Part shown: positions 1 to 8,663 of the stretch, piece after piece
How the letters are laid out: each line of letters begins with the position of its first letter
Position numbering within the stretch: position 1 is the stretch's first letter
Origin: DASSQJ01 sp963772645
GTDB lineage: Bacteria > Actinomycetota > Actinomycetes > Actinomycetales > Dermatophilaceae
Reading direction: 5' to 3'
DNA length: 64,000 bases
NCBI GenBank assembly: GCA_963772645.1
Contig: CAVYYD010000015.1
Location: 310,001-374,000, forward strand
Notes under the pieces: generated by a model
The model's input: the letters and a program-made list of their open reading frames with translations, nothing else
Told to the model about the DNA's origin: nothing
The model's database searches: none
Made by a program: the position numbers and the translations under genes

Positions 1-279
1 GGAGGTCGGCGCCTGAGGCGCCGCCGGGGCAGGCTGGGGGGCCGGCGCGCTGGCCGGGGCCGGGGCGTTGGCCGCCGGTGCTGCCGAGGCCTTCTTGGAG
101 GGCTGGCCGCCCTGGGCCTTGTCGGCCGGGAACTTCTCGTTGTAGCGCCGGACCACCGGCGCCTCGATCGTGGAGCTCGCGCTCTTGACGTACTCGCCCA
201 TCGCATTGAGGCGCTCGAGGACGACCTTGCTGGTCTCCCCGCGCTCCTTCGCGAGTGCGCTCACACGGACTTTCGACAC
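1..279 (-). CDS. infB: Translation initiation factor IF-2, N-terminal part (runs off the left edge)
   Basis: IF-2 is the GTPase that brings initiator tRNA to the 30S ribosome. Only the first 93 codons are present. The product begins with the family's N-terminal IF2_N-type helical module (V-S-K-V-R-V-S-A-L-A-K-E), then 'SKVVLERLNAMGEYVKSASS', then passes into the Ala/Pro-rich linker that is long in actinobacterial IF-2. The GTPase domain lies outside the window. The start is a GTG at 277-279 preceded by a good AGGAGAG ribosome-binding site. It is the last gene seen of the rimP-nusA-ylxR-infB operon, the classical order. Identification is secure. Confidence 0.95.
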   Translation of the reverse strand, partial: MSKVRVSALAKERGETSKVVLERLNAMGEYVKSASSTIEAPVVRRYNEKFPADKAQGGQPSKKASAAPAANAPAPASAPAPQPAPAAPQAPTS

Positions 280-373
280 ATCTCTCCTGTCCAGGTCCGT
301 GCCGGGGCGGCTCGGACCGTCGTTACAGCTGGGGGGTGCTCATCGCTGAGTACTCATCGGGTGCTCATCGCGT

Positions 374-712
374 TCAAACCCGCTTCCGGTTCTCGTGCAG
401 TGACGGTTCTTCCTGTGCGTGGTCCGCGACCCACCCCACCACCAGGGTGGTGTCCGGCCCGGTGCTGCTGCGCAGCGCCCGGCCGAACGCCTTGCGGCGG
501 AGGGCGAGGTCGAGGCACGAGACGCCCGGGTGCAGCCATGCGCCGCGCCCCGGACGACGGCGCTCGGGATCGGGAACGACGACGGGACCGCCATCCTTCC
601 CCACCTCGAGAACCACTCGCAGGAGGGCCGACCGGCTATCCGCCCCACGGCATCCGATGCAGGTGCGCACCGGACCCCCGGGCCGGGGTCCAGACCGGTC
701 GGTCTTCGCCAT
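374..712 (-). CDS. ylxR: YlxR/DUF448 family RNA-binding protein
   Basis: This small protein (112 aa) of the YlxR family lies between nusA and infB, its usual place in Gram-positive bacteria. The diagnostic V-R-T-C-I-G-C-R motif sits near residue 15, followed by an R-V-V-L strand and the C-terminal GRGAWLHP and FGRALR segments of the fold. YlxR proteins are RNA/nucleoid-associated, and a link to RNase P activity has been reported for some; nothing here shows a specific role. The start is uncertain. ATG at 710-712 leaves 17 bp after nusA and gives a normal family N-terminus, but its purine-rich stretch abuts the start codon. GTG at 668-670 is the alternative and begins directly at the CxxC motif. 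Confidence 0.88.
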   Translation of the reverse strand: MAKTDRSGPRPGGPVRTCIGCRGADSRSALLRVVLEVGKDGGPVVVPDPERRRPGRGAWLHPGVSCLDLALRRKAFGRALRSSTGPDTTLVVGWVADHAQEEPSLHENRKRV

Positions 713-729
713 CCTACCGCCTGCGCGGG

Positions 730-1785
730 TCAGGGCGTCGCGGCGGCATCGCCGGCGGCCCCGGCCGCCGGCTCGGTGTCGGGCCGGATGTCGATCCGCC
801 AGCCGGTCAGCTTCGCTGCCAGCCGGGCGTTCTGGCCCTCCCGACCGATCGCGAGGGAGAGCTGGTAGTCGGGCACGACGACCCGGGCCGCCCGCAGCTT
901 GGGGTCGACGACCTGGACCGAGGACACCCGGGCCGGGGAGAGGGCCGCGGCGATGAACTGGGCGGGGTCCGATGACCAGTCGACGATGTCGATCTTCTCG
1001 CCCTGCAGCTCGGCCATGACGGCGCGCACCCGCTGGCCCATCGGGCCGATGCACGCGCCCTTGGCGTTGAGCCCCGGCACCGTGGAGTGCACCGCCATCT
1101 TCGTCCGGTGCCCGGCCTCGCGGGCGAGGGCGGCGATCTCCACGCTGCCGTCGGCGATCTCGGGCACCTCGAGTGCGAAGAGCTTGCGGACCAGGTTCGG
1201 GTGGGTGCGGGAGAGACCGATCTGCGGACCGCGGGGGCCCCGCTTGACCGAGACGACGAAGGTGCGAAGCCGTTGGCCGTGCGCGTAGGTCTCGCCCGGG
1301 ACCTGCTCGGCCGCGGGCAGGATGCCCTCGACGGTCCCGAAGTCGACGGTCACGTGCCGCGGGTCGGGGCTCTGCTGCACCACGCCGGCGACGATGTCGC
1401 CCTCCCGGCCCCGGAAGTCGCCGAGGATCGCGTCGTCCTCGATGTCGCGCAGCCGCTGGACGATGACCTGGCGGGCCGTGGCCGCGGCGACCCGCCCGAA
1501 GCCGGTGGGAGTGTCGTCGAACTCGGGCCCGAGCTCCCGCAGCGGGCGGGCCGGGTTGCCCTCCTCGTCCAGGGCTCCCTCGGGCGCCGGCGTCTCGACC
1601 TCCTCGCGGGCCCAGATGACGACGTGGCCGGACTTGCGGTCCAGCTCGGCGCGGGCGTGCCGGACGTGGCCGTCGGTGCGTTGGTAGGCCAGGAGCAGCG
1701 CCTGCTCGATGGCCGGGATGAGCACCTCGAGGGAGATGCCGCGCTCCCGCTCGAGCGCGCGCAGGGCGGCCAGGTCGATGTCCAC
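730..1785 (-). CDS. nusA: Transcription termination/antitermination factor NusA
   Basis: NusA binds RNA polymerase and nascent RNA and modulates pausing, termination and antitermination. The 351-aa product has the short actinobacterial layout: an RNAP-binding N-terminal domain (about 1-125), an S1 domain (about 125-195), then two KH domains with a clear K-G-A-C-I-G-P-M-G loop near residue 243 and a second I-G-R-E-G-Q-N loop near the end. The C-terminal acidic repeats of proteobacterial NusA are absent, as usual in this phylum. The start is GTG at 1783-1785, two bases after the rimP stop, which implies translational coupling. The tail is Ala-rich. Confidence 0.97.
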   Translation of the reverse strand: MDIDLAALRALERERGISLEVLIPAIEQALLLAYQRTDGHVRHARAELDRKSGHVVIWAREEVETPAPEGALDEEGNPARPLRELGPEFDDTPTGFGRVAAATARQVIVQRLRDIEDDAILGDFRGREGDIVAGVVQQSPDPRHVTVDFGTVEGILPAAEQVPGETYAHGQRLRTFVVSVKRGPRGPQIGLSRTHPNLVRKLFALEVPEIADGSVEIAALAREAGHRTKMAVHSTVPGLNAKGACIGPMGQRVRAVMAELQGEKIDIVDWSSDPAQFIAAALSPARVSSVQVVDPKLRAARVVVPDYQLSLAIGREGQNARLAAKLTGWRIDIRPDTEPAAGAAGDAAATP

Positions 1786-1787
1786 GG

Positions 1788-2306
1788 TCAGCTCTCCTTG
1801 CTCTCGGCGGGGCGGGTGAACTCGACCTGCACGAGGGCGCGGTCCACGGCGTCGTAGGGAACGGTCTTCGGGCCCCCCGGGGAGGTCCCGGCGGCCGGGA
1901 CCTCGAGGGTGACCCCGGTGCGGTCCGCGCGGACCACCCGGCCAGTCGTCTCCGTACCGCCGTGGTGCAGACGGACGAGGCGCCCGACGTTGCGCTGGAA
2001 GTGGCGCGGCTCGCTGAGCGGCCGGGACACCCCGGGCGAGGAGACCTCGAGGGTGTAGGGCTGCTCGCCGAGGACGTCGGAGGCCTCCAGGGCGTCGCCG
2101 ACGAGCCGGGTCGCCTCGGCGACCTCGTCGAGGGAGAGCGGCTCGGTGGGCTCGCTCACGGCATCGACGTCGCCGAGGTCGCGGTCGAGGAGCACCCGCA
2201 CCACCCGGCGCTTCCCGGCCGGGGTGACGGTGACGTCCTCGAGGACCAGCGGGGAGTCGGCGAGGGCGTCGCGCAGGACGGGACGGACCTGGTCGGCGGT
2301 CGCCAT
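1788..2306 (-). CDS. rimP: Ribosome maturation factor RimP
   Basis: RimP assists maturation of the 30S subunit. The 172-aa protein carries the family core: 'LEVSSPGVSRPL' around residue 95 and the following basic segment 'RHFQRNVGRLVRL' of the first domain, then an SH3-like C-terminal domain ending in 'VQVEFTRP'. The ATG at 2304-2306 has a strong GGGAGGA site upstream, so the start is well supported. It is the first gene of the rimP-nusA-ylxR-infB transcription unit; the promoter should lie in the roughly 90 bp shared with the divergent lipoprotein gene at 2398. Confidence 0.96.
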   Translation of the reverse strand: MATADQVRPVLRDALADSPLVLEDVTVTPAGKRRVVRVLLDRDLGDVDAVSEPTEPLSLDEVAEATRLVGDALEASDVLGEQPYTLEVSSPGVSRPLSEPRHFQRNVGRLVRLHHGGTETTGRVVRADRTGVTLEVPAAGTSPGGPKTVPYDAVDRALVQVEFTRPAESKES

Positions 2307-2397
2307 CTGCGTCCTCCCCTCTCTGCAGTTCTCGGGCGCCGTCCGGGGGGCGCACGCCCACTCTAGGCCACGCCGTCGGGCCCTCCACAGCCGTGCG

Positions 2398-3336
2398 ATG
2401 ATGCCGCGCATGTGGCAGGCAGGCGCGCCCGGGCCCGGCCGCCGGGCCCTGCTCCTGGGCTCGCTGGGCGCCCTCCCGCTCCTCGCCGGCTGCGGCATCC
2501 GGCTCGAGGACGACGCGCCACGCGTACCGCTGCTGCCCACCCGTGCGCTGTTGGCCTCGGAGGACCTCCTGACCGCGCTGACCCGAGGGTGCGTCGACCT
2601 CGCCGGGCTCGCCGGCCGGGCGCCCGGTCCGGTCGCCGCGGCGCTGGTGCCGGTGCACCAGCGACAGCACACCGTGCTGCGGACCACGCTGGTGCGGATG
2701 GGGGTGCCGGTCGCCGTCGTGGACGCCTCGTCGGCGCCCGGCTGGCCCTCCCCGAGCGCCACCGCGGTCACGGCGCAGCGGCTGGGCGCCGCCGAGGCCG
2801 GGTGGGCCGCCGGGGCGTCCCGCTTCGCCGGCGTCGCGCAGGAGCTTCGGGCGAGCGTCGCGGCCCTGCACGCGCAGCGCTTCGCCGCCGCGGTCCTGCT
2901 CACCGGCGACCCGCCCGGGGCAGCCGGCGGCCCGGTCACCGACGACGTGGTCGCCGAGCTCGCCGCCGGCACCCGGGGCGCCGCGTACTTCCTCGAGGTG
3001 GTGGCCGCCCGGAGCCGGACCGCCCTGCGGACCCGCGCCGAGTCCACCCTCGAGTCCCTCCAGCGGCTGGCCGCCGACCAGGTGGCCGGCGGGTCGGAGC
3101 CGCCGGTGGAGCTCGGCCACCCGCTCCCGTTCGCCGTGCGCACCGACGCGGACGCCGTCCGGCTCGCCCGACGCGCCCTCACCGCCGCCCGTGACGAGTA
3201 CGGGGTCCGGCTCGGCCCCCTCGTGGGCAGGCACGGTGCCGCCGGCTGGTCCGCCACCACCCGCTGGCTCGGGACCCTCGAGGCCGAGTGCGGGCGGTGG
3301 GGGCTCCCGCTGCAGCCCTTCCCGAGCCTGACGTGA
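2398..3336 (+). CDS. Tat-exported lipoprotein with DUF4439 ferritin-like domain
   Basis: This is a predicted membrane-anchored lipoprotein of about 312 aa. The N-terminus has a twin-Arg pair (G-R-R-A-L-L-L-G), a hydrophobic stretch and a lipobox L-L-A-G-C near residue 37, indicating export by Tat and lipidation. The C-terminal third (A-V-R-T-D-A-D-A-V onward, ending W-G-L-P-L-Q-P-F-P) looks like DUF4439, a ferritin-like four-helix family found beside rimP in many Actinobacteria. Its function is unknown; I see no clear di-iron motif. Three ATG codons lie in frame (2398, 2401, 2410) without a good ribosome-binding site, so the exact start is open. Its stop overlaps the next gene's GTG. Confidence 0.8.
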   Translation: MMPRMWQAGAPGPGRRALLLGSLGALPLLAGCGIRLEDDAPRVPLLPTRALLASEDLLTALTRGCVDLAGLAGRAPGPVAAALVPVHQRQHTVLRTTLVRMGVPVAVVDASSAPGWPSPSATAVTAQRLGAAEAGWAAGASRFAGVAQELRASVAALHAQRFAAAVLLTGDPPGAAGGPVTDDVVAELAAGTRGAAYFLEVVAARSRTALRTRAESTLESLQRLAADQVAGGSEPPVELGHPLPFAVRTDADAVRLARRALTAARDEYGVRLGPLVGRHGAAGWSATTRWLGTLEAECGRWGLPLQPFPSLT

Positions 3337-4229
3337 ACGAGGTCGTCCTGCCCCCCGCCTGGGTCGAGCAGGTGTCGGGCTACCTCCCGGACGGCGGCCC
3401 GTCCGGTGCCCAGTGGCTGCGCGGCGTGCCCCGGCTCCTCGACGACGGGCTCGACCTGTGGGGGCTGCGGGTCGACGGCGAGCCGCGCACCGGGAGGACC
3501 TCCCTCGTCGTGCCGGTGCGCCGGGGCGACGAGCCCCTCGCGCTCAAGGCGACCTGGCCCCATCCCGAGGCCGCCCGTGAGCACCTGGCGCTGCGCGCCT
3601 GGGACGGCGAGGGCGCCGTCCGGCTCGTCGCCGCCCGACCCTCCGACGGCCTGCTCCTCCTCGAGCGCCTCGACGCCGACGTGGACCTGCACGAGGTCTG
3701 GTCCGACGAGGCGTGCGAGGTGGTCGGCGGGCTCGTGGCCCGGCTCGGGGTTCCGGCCCCGCCACAGGTCCTCGGCCTCGCCGACCACCTGGCCGGGCAC
3801 CTGGAGCGGATGCAACACCGCCCGGCGGTCCCGCGGCGGGTGGTCTCGCGCACCCTCGGGCTGTCGCGCGAGCTGCTCGCCGGCCCCCTCCCCCGGCGGC
3901 TGCTGCACGGTGACCTCCACCTCGGCAACGTGCTCCGTTCACCCGACGGCCGGTGGGTCGCCATCGACCCGAAGCCGCTCGCCGGCCATCCGGGGTTCGA
4001 GGTCCTCCCGGTCCTCCGCGACCGGGCCGAGGAGCTGGGGACGGGCAGCGCGTTCCGGTGGTCGGTGCGCCACCGGCTCTCCCTCGTCGCCGAGGCGGCC
4101 GGGATCGACGAGGACGAGGCGCGGGCGTGGGCCCTGCTGCGCGCCGGGGTCGAGACGAGCTGGGCGACGCTCGAGGACGCCGAGTCGCTGACCACGTGCA
4201 TCGCCCTGACCAAGGCCCTGGACGACTGA
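3333..4229 (+). CDS. APH-family small-molecule kinase (streptomycin 6-kinase-like)
   Basis: This 298-aa protein belongs to the aminoglycoside/hydroxyurea phosphotransferase family (APH_6_hur type). The catalytic loop is L-L-H-G-D-L-H-L-G-N-V-L near residue 192, with the Asp as base and the Asn as metal ligand. The metal-binding Asp follows in W-V-A-I-D-P-K-P-L-A-G. A nucleotide-contacting Lys lies in L-A-L-K-A-T-W near residue 70. Chromosomal members like this are common in Actinobacteria and mostly have unknown substrates, so a resistance role should not be assumed. GTG at 3333-3335 overlaps the preceding stop (GTGA), making a two-gene unit with the lipoprotein. Confidence 0.85.
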   Translation: MNEVVLPPAWVEQVSGYLPDGGPSGAQWLRGVPRLLDDGLDLWGLRVDGEPRTGRTSLVVPVRRGDEPLALKATWPHPEAAREHLALRAWDGEGAVRLVAARPSDGLLLLERLDADVDLHEVWSDEACEVVGGLVARLGVPAPPQVLGLADHLAGHLERMQHRPAVPRRVVSRTLGLSRELLAGPLPRRLLHGDLHLGNVLRSPDGRWVAIDPKPLAGHPGFEVLPVLRDRAEELGTGSAFRWSVRHRLSLVAEAAGIDEDEARAWALLRAGVETSWATLEDAESLTTCIALTKALDD

Positions 4230-4256
4230 GGGGCCGCCGGCGCCTACGGTGGGTGG

Positions 4257-6266
4257 ATGGCGAACCGGCTCGCGGCATCCCTGAGTCCCTACCTGCTCCA
4301 GCACGCCGACAACCCGGTCGACTGGTGGGAGTGGGGTGAGGAGGCGTTCGCCGAGGCCCGGCGCCGCGACGTGCCGGTGTTCCTCTCGGTCGGCTACGCG
4401 GCCTGCCACTGGTGCCACGTCATGGCGCACGAGTCGTTCGAGGACGACGAGGTCGCCCGGGCCCTCGCCGACGGCTACGTCGCCGTGAAGGTCGACCGCG
4501 AGGAGCGCCCGGACGTCGACGCGGTCTACATGGCCGCGACGACCGCGCTCACCGGCCACGGCGGCTGGCCGATGACGTGCCTGCTCACCCCCGGCGGCGA
4601 CCCCTTCTTCGCCGGCACCTACCTGCCGAGGACGCAGCTGCTGGGGCTGCTGGCCCATGCCGGTGAGGTGTGGCGCACCCAGCGCGAGCAGCTCGAGCAG
4701 TCCGGGGCCACGGTCGCGGCTCGGCTGCGCGAGGTGACCGGGCCGCCGCCCGGCTCGCCGATCGGTGCCGAGACCCTCGAGCGGGCCGTCGCGGCGCTGC
4801 GCACCGGGTACGACGTCGCCCGCGGTGGGTTCGGCGGGGCCCCGAAGTTCCCCCCGTCGATGGTCCTCGAGCTCCTCCTGCGCCACCACGCCCGCACCGG
4901 GTCGCAGGACGCCCTCGCGATGACGCGCGGGACGTGCGCGGCGATGGCCCGCGGCGGCATCTACGACCAGCTCGCGGGCGGCTTCGCGCGGTACTCGGTG
5001 GACGCCGGGTGGGTCGTGCCGCACTTCGAGAAGATGCTCTACGACAACGCCCTCCTGCTGCGGGTCTACGCGCACCTCTGGCGGGCCACCGGCGACCCGC
5101 TCGCGCGCCGGGTCGCTCTCGAGACCGGCGACTTCCTGCTGCGCGACCTGCGCACCCCGGAGGGCGCGTTCGCCTCGGCGCTCGACGCCGACACCGTCGT
5201 CGACGGCCAGTCGCACGAAGGGCTGACCTACGCGTGGACGCCGGCCCAGCTCGACGAGGTGCTCGGCCCGGACGACGGGCCGCGCGCGGCCGAGCTGCTC
5301 TCGGTGACGGCGGCCGGCACGTTCGAGCACGGGTCCTCGACGCTGCAGCTGCGGGCCGACCCGGACGACCCGCCCTGGTGGGGGCGCACCCGGCAGCGGC
5401 TGCTCGCCGCGCGTGGCGCCCGGCCCCAGCCGGCCCGCGACGACAAGGTCGTCACGGCGTGGAACGGCCTGGCCGTCGCCGGCCTCGCGGAGGCCGGGTC
5501 ACTGCTCGGGCGGCCGGACCTCGTCGAGGCCGCGGCCCGGGCCGCGGCCCTGGTCCTCGCCACGCACGACGTCGACGGCGAGCTGCGGCGCACCTCGCGG
5601 GCCGGCGTCGTGTCGGCGGCGCCCGCGGTCCTCGACGACCACGCCGACCTCGCCGAGGGGCTGCTCGCCCTGCACCAGGCCACGGGGTCGGCGCGGTGGC
5701 TGGTCGCCGCCGGCGACGTCCTGGACCGGGCGCTGGCCCGGTTCGTCGACGCCCGCGGGGTGGTCCACGACACCGCCCACGACGCGCCGGCCCTCTTCGC
5801 CCGGCCGGCCAACCGGGCCGACAACGCCGAGCCGGCGGGGGCCTCGGCGCTCGCGGGGGCCCTGCTGACCTATGCGGCCCTCACCGGGTCGAGCCGGCAC
5901 CGCGAGGCCGCGGAGCAGGCGCTCGAGGCCTGCGGGTCGGTGGCCGGGTCGGAGCCGCGGTTCGCCGGGTGGGCCCTCGCGGTGGCCGAGGCCGCGCTCG
6001 CCGGGCCGCTGCAGGTGGCGGTCGTCGGCTCGGGCCCGGCGGCCGACCGGCTGGTGGCCGTCGCGCGGCAGGGCGGTTCCCCCGGGATGGTCGTCGTGGC
6101 CGGCGAGCCGGACGCGCCGGGGATGCCGTTGCTCAGGGACCGTCCGCTGGTGGACGGCCGCCCCGCGGCCTACGTGTGCCGCGGGTTCGTCTGCGAGCGC
6201 CCGGTCACCGAGGTCGCGGACCTCGAGCGGGCGCTCGCGCGGGAGGGCACGGCCCCGGAGCCCTGA
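4257..6266 (+). CDS. Thioredoxin-like/six-hairpin protein of the YyaL (DUF255, SPATA20) family
   Basis: This 669-aa cytosolic protein has an N-terminal thioredoxin-like domain (about 1-165) with the family hallmark C-H-W-C-H-V-M at Cys50/Cys53, preceded by the typical 'SPYLLQHADNPVDWWEWG'. The rest is an (alpha/alpha)6-barrel resembling glycosidase or N-acylglucosamine epimerase folds. Family members are conserved from bacteria to man (spermatogenesis-associated protein 20), and no reaction is established for most. Start ATG 4257 matches family N-termini although the ribosome-binding site is weak. Two hairpins at the stop codon end the transcript. Confidence 0.9.
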   Translation: MANRLAASLSPYLLQHADNPVDWWEWGEEAFAEARRRDVPVFLSVGYAACHWCHVMAHESFEDDEVARALADGYVAVKVDREERPDVDAVYMAATTALTGHGGWPMTCLLTPGGDPFFAGTYLPRTQLLGLLAHAGEVWRTQREQLEQSGATVAARLREVTGPPPGSPIGAETLERAVAALRTGYDVARGGFGGAPKFPPSMVLELLLRHHARTGSQDALAMTRGTCAAMARGGIYDQLAGGFARYSVDAGWVVPHFEKMLYDNALLLRVYAHLWRATGDPLARRVALETGDFLLRDLRTPEGAFASALDADTVVDGQSHEGLTYAWTPAQLDEVLGPDDGPRAAELLSVTAAGTFEHGSSTLQLRADPDDPPWWGRTRQRLLAARGARPQPARDDKVVTAWNGLAVAGLAEAGSLLGRPDLVEAAARAAALVLATHDVDGELRRTSRAGVVSAAPAVLDDHADLAEGLLALHQATGSARWLVAAGDVLDRALARFVDARGVVHDTAHDAPALFARPANRADNAEPAGASALAGALLTYAALTGSSRHREAAEQALEACGSVAGSEPRFAGWALAVAEAALAGPLQVAVVGSGPAADRLVAVARQGGSPGMVVVAGEPDAPGMPLLRDRPLVDGRPAAYVCRGFVCERPVTEVADLERALAREGTAPEP

Positions 6267-6294
6267 CGCCCCTGCAGCATCGGGCTCCGGGGCC
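6251..6294 (+). terminator. Hairpin overlapping the yyaL-family stop codon
   Basis: Perfect 13-bp inverted arms (GGCCCCGGAGCCC at 6251-6263 and its complement at 6282-6294) enclose 18 bases that include the TGA at 6264-6266. Position and strength suggest a transcription terminator, although no T-run follows, as is common in high-GC actinobacteria. Confidence 0.6.
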
Positions 6295-6299
6295 GGCCT

Positions 6300-6324
6300 C
6301 CGCGGGGGCCTGACGCCCCCGCGG
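6300..6324. terminator. Second hairpin of a tandem terminator
   Basis: Perfect 10-bp arms (CCGCGGGGGC / GCCCCCGCGG) with a 5-base loop lie directly after the preceding hairpin. Together they separate the + strand gene from the degraded minus-strand locus to the right, so either or both could act bidirectionally. Confidence 0.55.
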
Positions 6325-6499
6325 ATGCCGGGCGGCACAGAGGAGAGACCCACCGAGCGGTGGTGTCACCCGGGGGTCGCCACCCGACATCCGCCAGCTC
6401 CCGGGCGGCACCGTCGCGTGGACGGCTGCAGGGCTGTCGGAAGGCTGCGGCCGCGCGAAGCTGGCCGGGGCCCACGGCATTCCTCGGCCGTTCGCCCGA

Positions 6500-7001
6500 C
6501 CCGCTCTGGCTCGCAGTCCCGCGTGTCGGGCGGCGATGTAGTCGACTGAGGGACACGACCGGGGTCCGCCATCCGAGCGAGTACAGGAATCCGAATCTTG
6601 CCAGGTCGAGGTGCTCGACGAGAGGAACAGCAGTGACCTCGCTGCAGTCCCCGATCGTCGAGGGTGATCGGGGAACTCCCGGACGCCAGACCGAGGCCTT
6701 TCCGGAGCCGTTGGCGAGGGCGTAGATCTCGACGACGCCCGGCCCGCCACCAGAAGAGCTGCACCCCGACGTGTCGGTGACTGTAGATGCTCAGGTAGTA
6801 GCTCCACGACGTGATCCGAGGACTGGCCGGGAGCACTTGCACGAGTCGCCTGAGAAGGTGAAGGTCCGGGACACAGTCGAGCGGCGACGCGGAGGCGTGT
6901 GGAGCTGCTGCTCCTACGGCGATGACGGGTACGGCCCACGCGGCACCCTTGGCGATGGTGCGGCGACTCGGCCGCACCCCAATCCCCTGCGATTGAGACA
7001 T
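6500..7001 (-). pseudogene. Small Tat-secreted protein, frameshifted
   Basis: The ATG at 6999-7001 opens a clear Tat signal peptide: P-S-R-R-T-I-A-K-G-A-A-W-A-V-P-V then an A-x-A region ending about residue 40. This matches a family of short secreted proteins frequent in Intrasporangiaceae. After it the frame breaks repeatedly. F-T-F-S-G-D-S-C-K-C is in the +1 frame, W-S-Y-Y-L-S-I-Y-S is back in the signal frame, and V-V-E-I-Y-A-L-A-N-G-S-G-K-A is again in +1. At least three indels are therefore needed to restore one product, and the true 3' end cannot be fixed (left limit approximate). It is a decayed gene or a poorly sequenced one. The remaining non-coding sequence from 6325 to 7238 shows nothing else I can support. 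Confidence 0.6.
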
Positions 7002-7238
7002 GGCACTACCTAGTCCTCGTGCCGGGCTCCCCTGCTGAAACCCAACTGAGTACCTCCGACAGTAGCAGTGCCACCCCTCCTCCGCACAGGGGTTCACCAC
7101 AACATTTTGGCCGGTCATCAGGCGTGTCGCGGGACACCCTGCGGCTGATGTGCTAAAAGCGGCGCGCGCCGTCCGCGCCGGCGTCAGATGCGTTGCCGGG
7201 CAACCGGTTACGCGGCCGACCCCGCCGCGGCAGTACGG

Positions 7239-8018
7239 CTAGAGGACGATGAGCCGGTAGTCGGGGTCCCGCTCGGCCATCAGCCGTCGCGCCCGCCCGG
7301 AGTCGACCCAGGCCGCGGTGGACCAGACGTCGGCCCAGGTGAGGTCCGGACCGACGACGGTGACCGACCCGGTGCGCTCGACCGGGCGGCCGGTCCTCGG
7401 GTCCAGGACGTGCCCGCCGCGCTCGGCCCCCCCGGAGGTGGCCACCGCGCCCCGGCGGACCGTGACGACGTCGGCGACCCGTGACCGGTCGCTGGGGTCG
7501 GCGAGCCCGATCCGCCACGACGGCGCCGCGCTTGAGGGACCGGGGCCGGCGCCGACGGCCACGTCGCCGCCCGCCCCGATGCTCCAGGCCAGCTCGGGCA
7601 CGATGTCGAGGTGCGCACCGGCGCCGGCCACCGCCCACCCCTTGACGAGGCCGGTCGGGTCGAACACGGTGCGTCCCCCGCGGCGTGCCCGCCACGCGCG
7701 GAACAGCCCGTCGGTGCGGTCCTCGGCCTCGAGGCTCAGCTCGGCGACGTCGGCGACCCAGGCGTGGACCTCGGCGGTCTCGCCGTGCTGCAGGCGCAGC
7801 AGGTCGCTGTCGGCGCGCCACGTGCTGAGCACGGCGTCGACCCGACGCAGGTGCGCGTAGACCCGGCCGACCGCGGCCACGATGTCGGGACGGGTGGGCT
7901 CGACCGCGCGGACGTGGACGCTGACCGCGGTGCCCATGACCTGCTCGACCCAGGCGCGCCGGGCGAGCACGGGCGGCGGAGGCGCGGCCGGGGTGACCGG
8001 GATCTCGGCGGTGATCAC
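7239..8018 (-). CDS. apbE: FAD:protein FMN transferase (ApbE family)
   Basis: ApbE enzymes attach FMN covalently to a Thr/Ser of target proteins, using FAD as donor, and usually act outside the membrane. The 259-aa product shows the family marks in order: M-G-T-A-V-S-V near residue 28, the F-D-P-T-G-L-V-K-G-W-A segment, S-I-G-A-G-G-D-V-A-V, and the C-terminal D-V-W-S-T-A-A-W in place of the usual D-x-x-S-T-A. No signal peptide is evident, so site of action is unclear. GTG at 8016-8018 overlaps the stop of the FMN-binding gene (GTGA), the likely substrate. The N-terminal Pro-rich stretch is untypical. Confidence 0.92.
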   Translation of the reverse strand: MITAEIPVTPAAPPPPVLARRAWVEQVMGTAVSVHVRAVEPTRPDIVAAVGRVYAHLRRVDAVLSTWRADSDLLRLQHGETAEVHAWVADVAELSLEAEDRTDGLFRAWRARRGGRTVFDPTGLVKGWAVAGAGAHLDIVPELAWSIGAGGDVAVGAGPGPSSAAPSWRIGLADPSDRSRVADVVTVRRGAVATSGGAERGGHVLDPRTGRPVERTGSVTVVGPDLTWADVWSTAAWVDSGRARRLMAERDPDYRLIVL

Positions 8019-8635
8019 AGGTTCGCCTGGTCGATGGCGGACTGGAGGGACTGGAGGTACCCCTCCGAGGTGTACGTGGCGCCCGAGACCATGTCGATGT
8101 TCGAGCTCTGGGCCTGGACGACCTCCTGGTTGAGCACCGGCACGGCGTAGGAGTTGATCTCCTGGTCCTGGCGGCTGTTCCACGGCACCTGGGTGACCAC
8201 CGAGCGGGTGATCTTGCCGCCGGAGACGGCGATCTCGACCTGGACCGGACCGAACTGGGTCATCACCGCGTCCCCGGTGAAGGTGCCGCTGCTGCCGGTG
8301 GTCGTCGACGGGGCGGAGCCCGATGAGGACGAGCCGGTCGACGGGGAGCTCGGGGCCGTCGAGCGCTTCGGCGACGACGACGCGCTCGGCGTCGGCGTGG
8401 GGGTCGGCGTGGACGTCGAGGCGCGGCCCGGGGTGCTCGACGGGCTGGGCGTCGTGGCCCGCGGCGCCGGACCGCCGGCCGAGGTGCCGGCCGCGCCGAC
8501 CCCGCCGCCCGTGCCGTTGAGCGAGCCGAGCGCGACGACGCCGGCGCCGGCGCTCGAGCTCGTGGAGGTGTGGTAGCTGAAGAGGAGCACGAGCGCCGAG
8601 ACGGTGCTCAGTGCCCAGAGGGTGATCCGTCGCAT
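8015..8635 (-). CDS. Secreted FMN-binding-domain protein (flavinylation target)
   Basis: This 206-aa protein begins with one membrane segment (about 5-25), followed by a low-complexity Ser/Thr/Pro linker (about 45-115) and an FMN-bind domain. The flavinylation motif reads D-M-V-S-G-A-T-Y-T-S near residue 185; in this family the Thr after S-G-A accepts FMN by a phosphoester bond. It is probably anchored outside the membrane with the linker as a tether through the wall. Neighbours make sense of it: ApbE downstream as flavin transferase and a ferric-reductase-like membrane oxidoreductase upstream as electron source. ATG at 8633-8635. Confidence 0.9.
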   Translation of the reverse strand: MRRITLWALSTVSALVLLFSYHTSTSSSAGAGVVALGSLNGTGGGVGAAGTSAGGPAPRATTPSPSSTPGRASTSTPTPTPTPSASSSPKRSTAPSSPSTGSSSSGSAPSTTTGSSGTFTGDAVMTQFGPVQVEIAVSGGKITRSVVTQVPWNSRQDQEINSYAVPVLNQEVVQAQSSNIDMVSGATYTSEGYLQSLQSAIDQANL

Positions 8636-8663
8636 CGGGGTGGGTCCTCGGTGGTGTCGGGGG

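Noticed and set aside
730..3234. An 834-codon open frame through nusA and the opposite-strand lipoprotein
   Set aside because: Only the nusA part has family similarity; the rest is antisense of the lipoprotein and rimP, a common artefact at this GC content.
3333..4229. Aminoglycoside resistance gene
   Set aside because: The chromosomal APH-fold kinases of this kind usually have unknown small-molecule substrates; no mobile element or resistance context is present.
6205..6939. A 244-codon minus-strand frame over the broken Tat gene
   Set aside because: It only partly matches the family in short patches and crosses the terminator hairpins; no ribosome-binding site.
7140..7238. Possible tRNA or small RNA in the apbE downstream region
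   Set aside because: GTTGCCGGGCAAC can pair but no cloverleaf or known RNA structure can be drawn.
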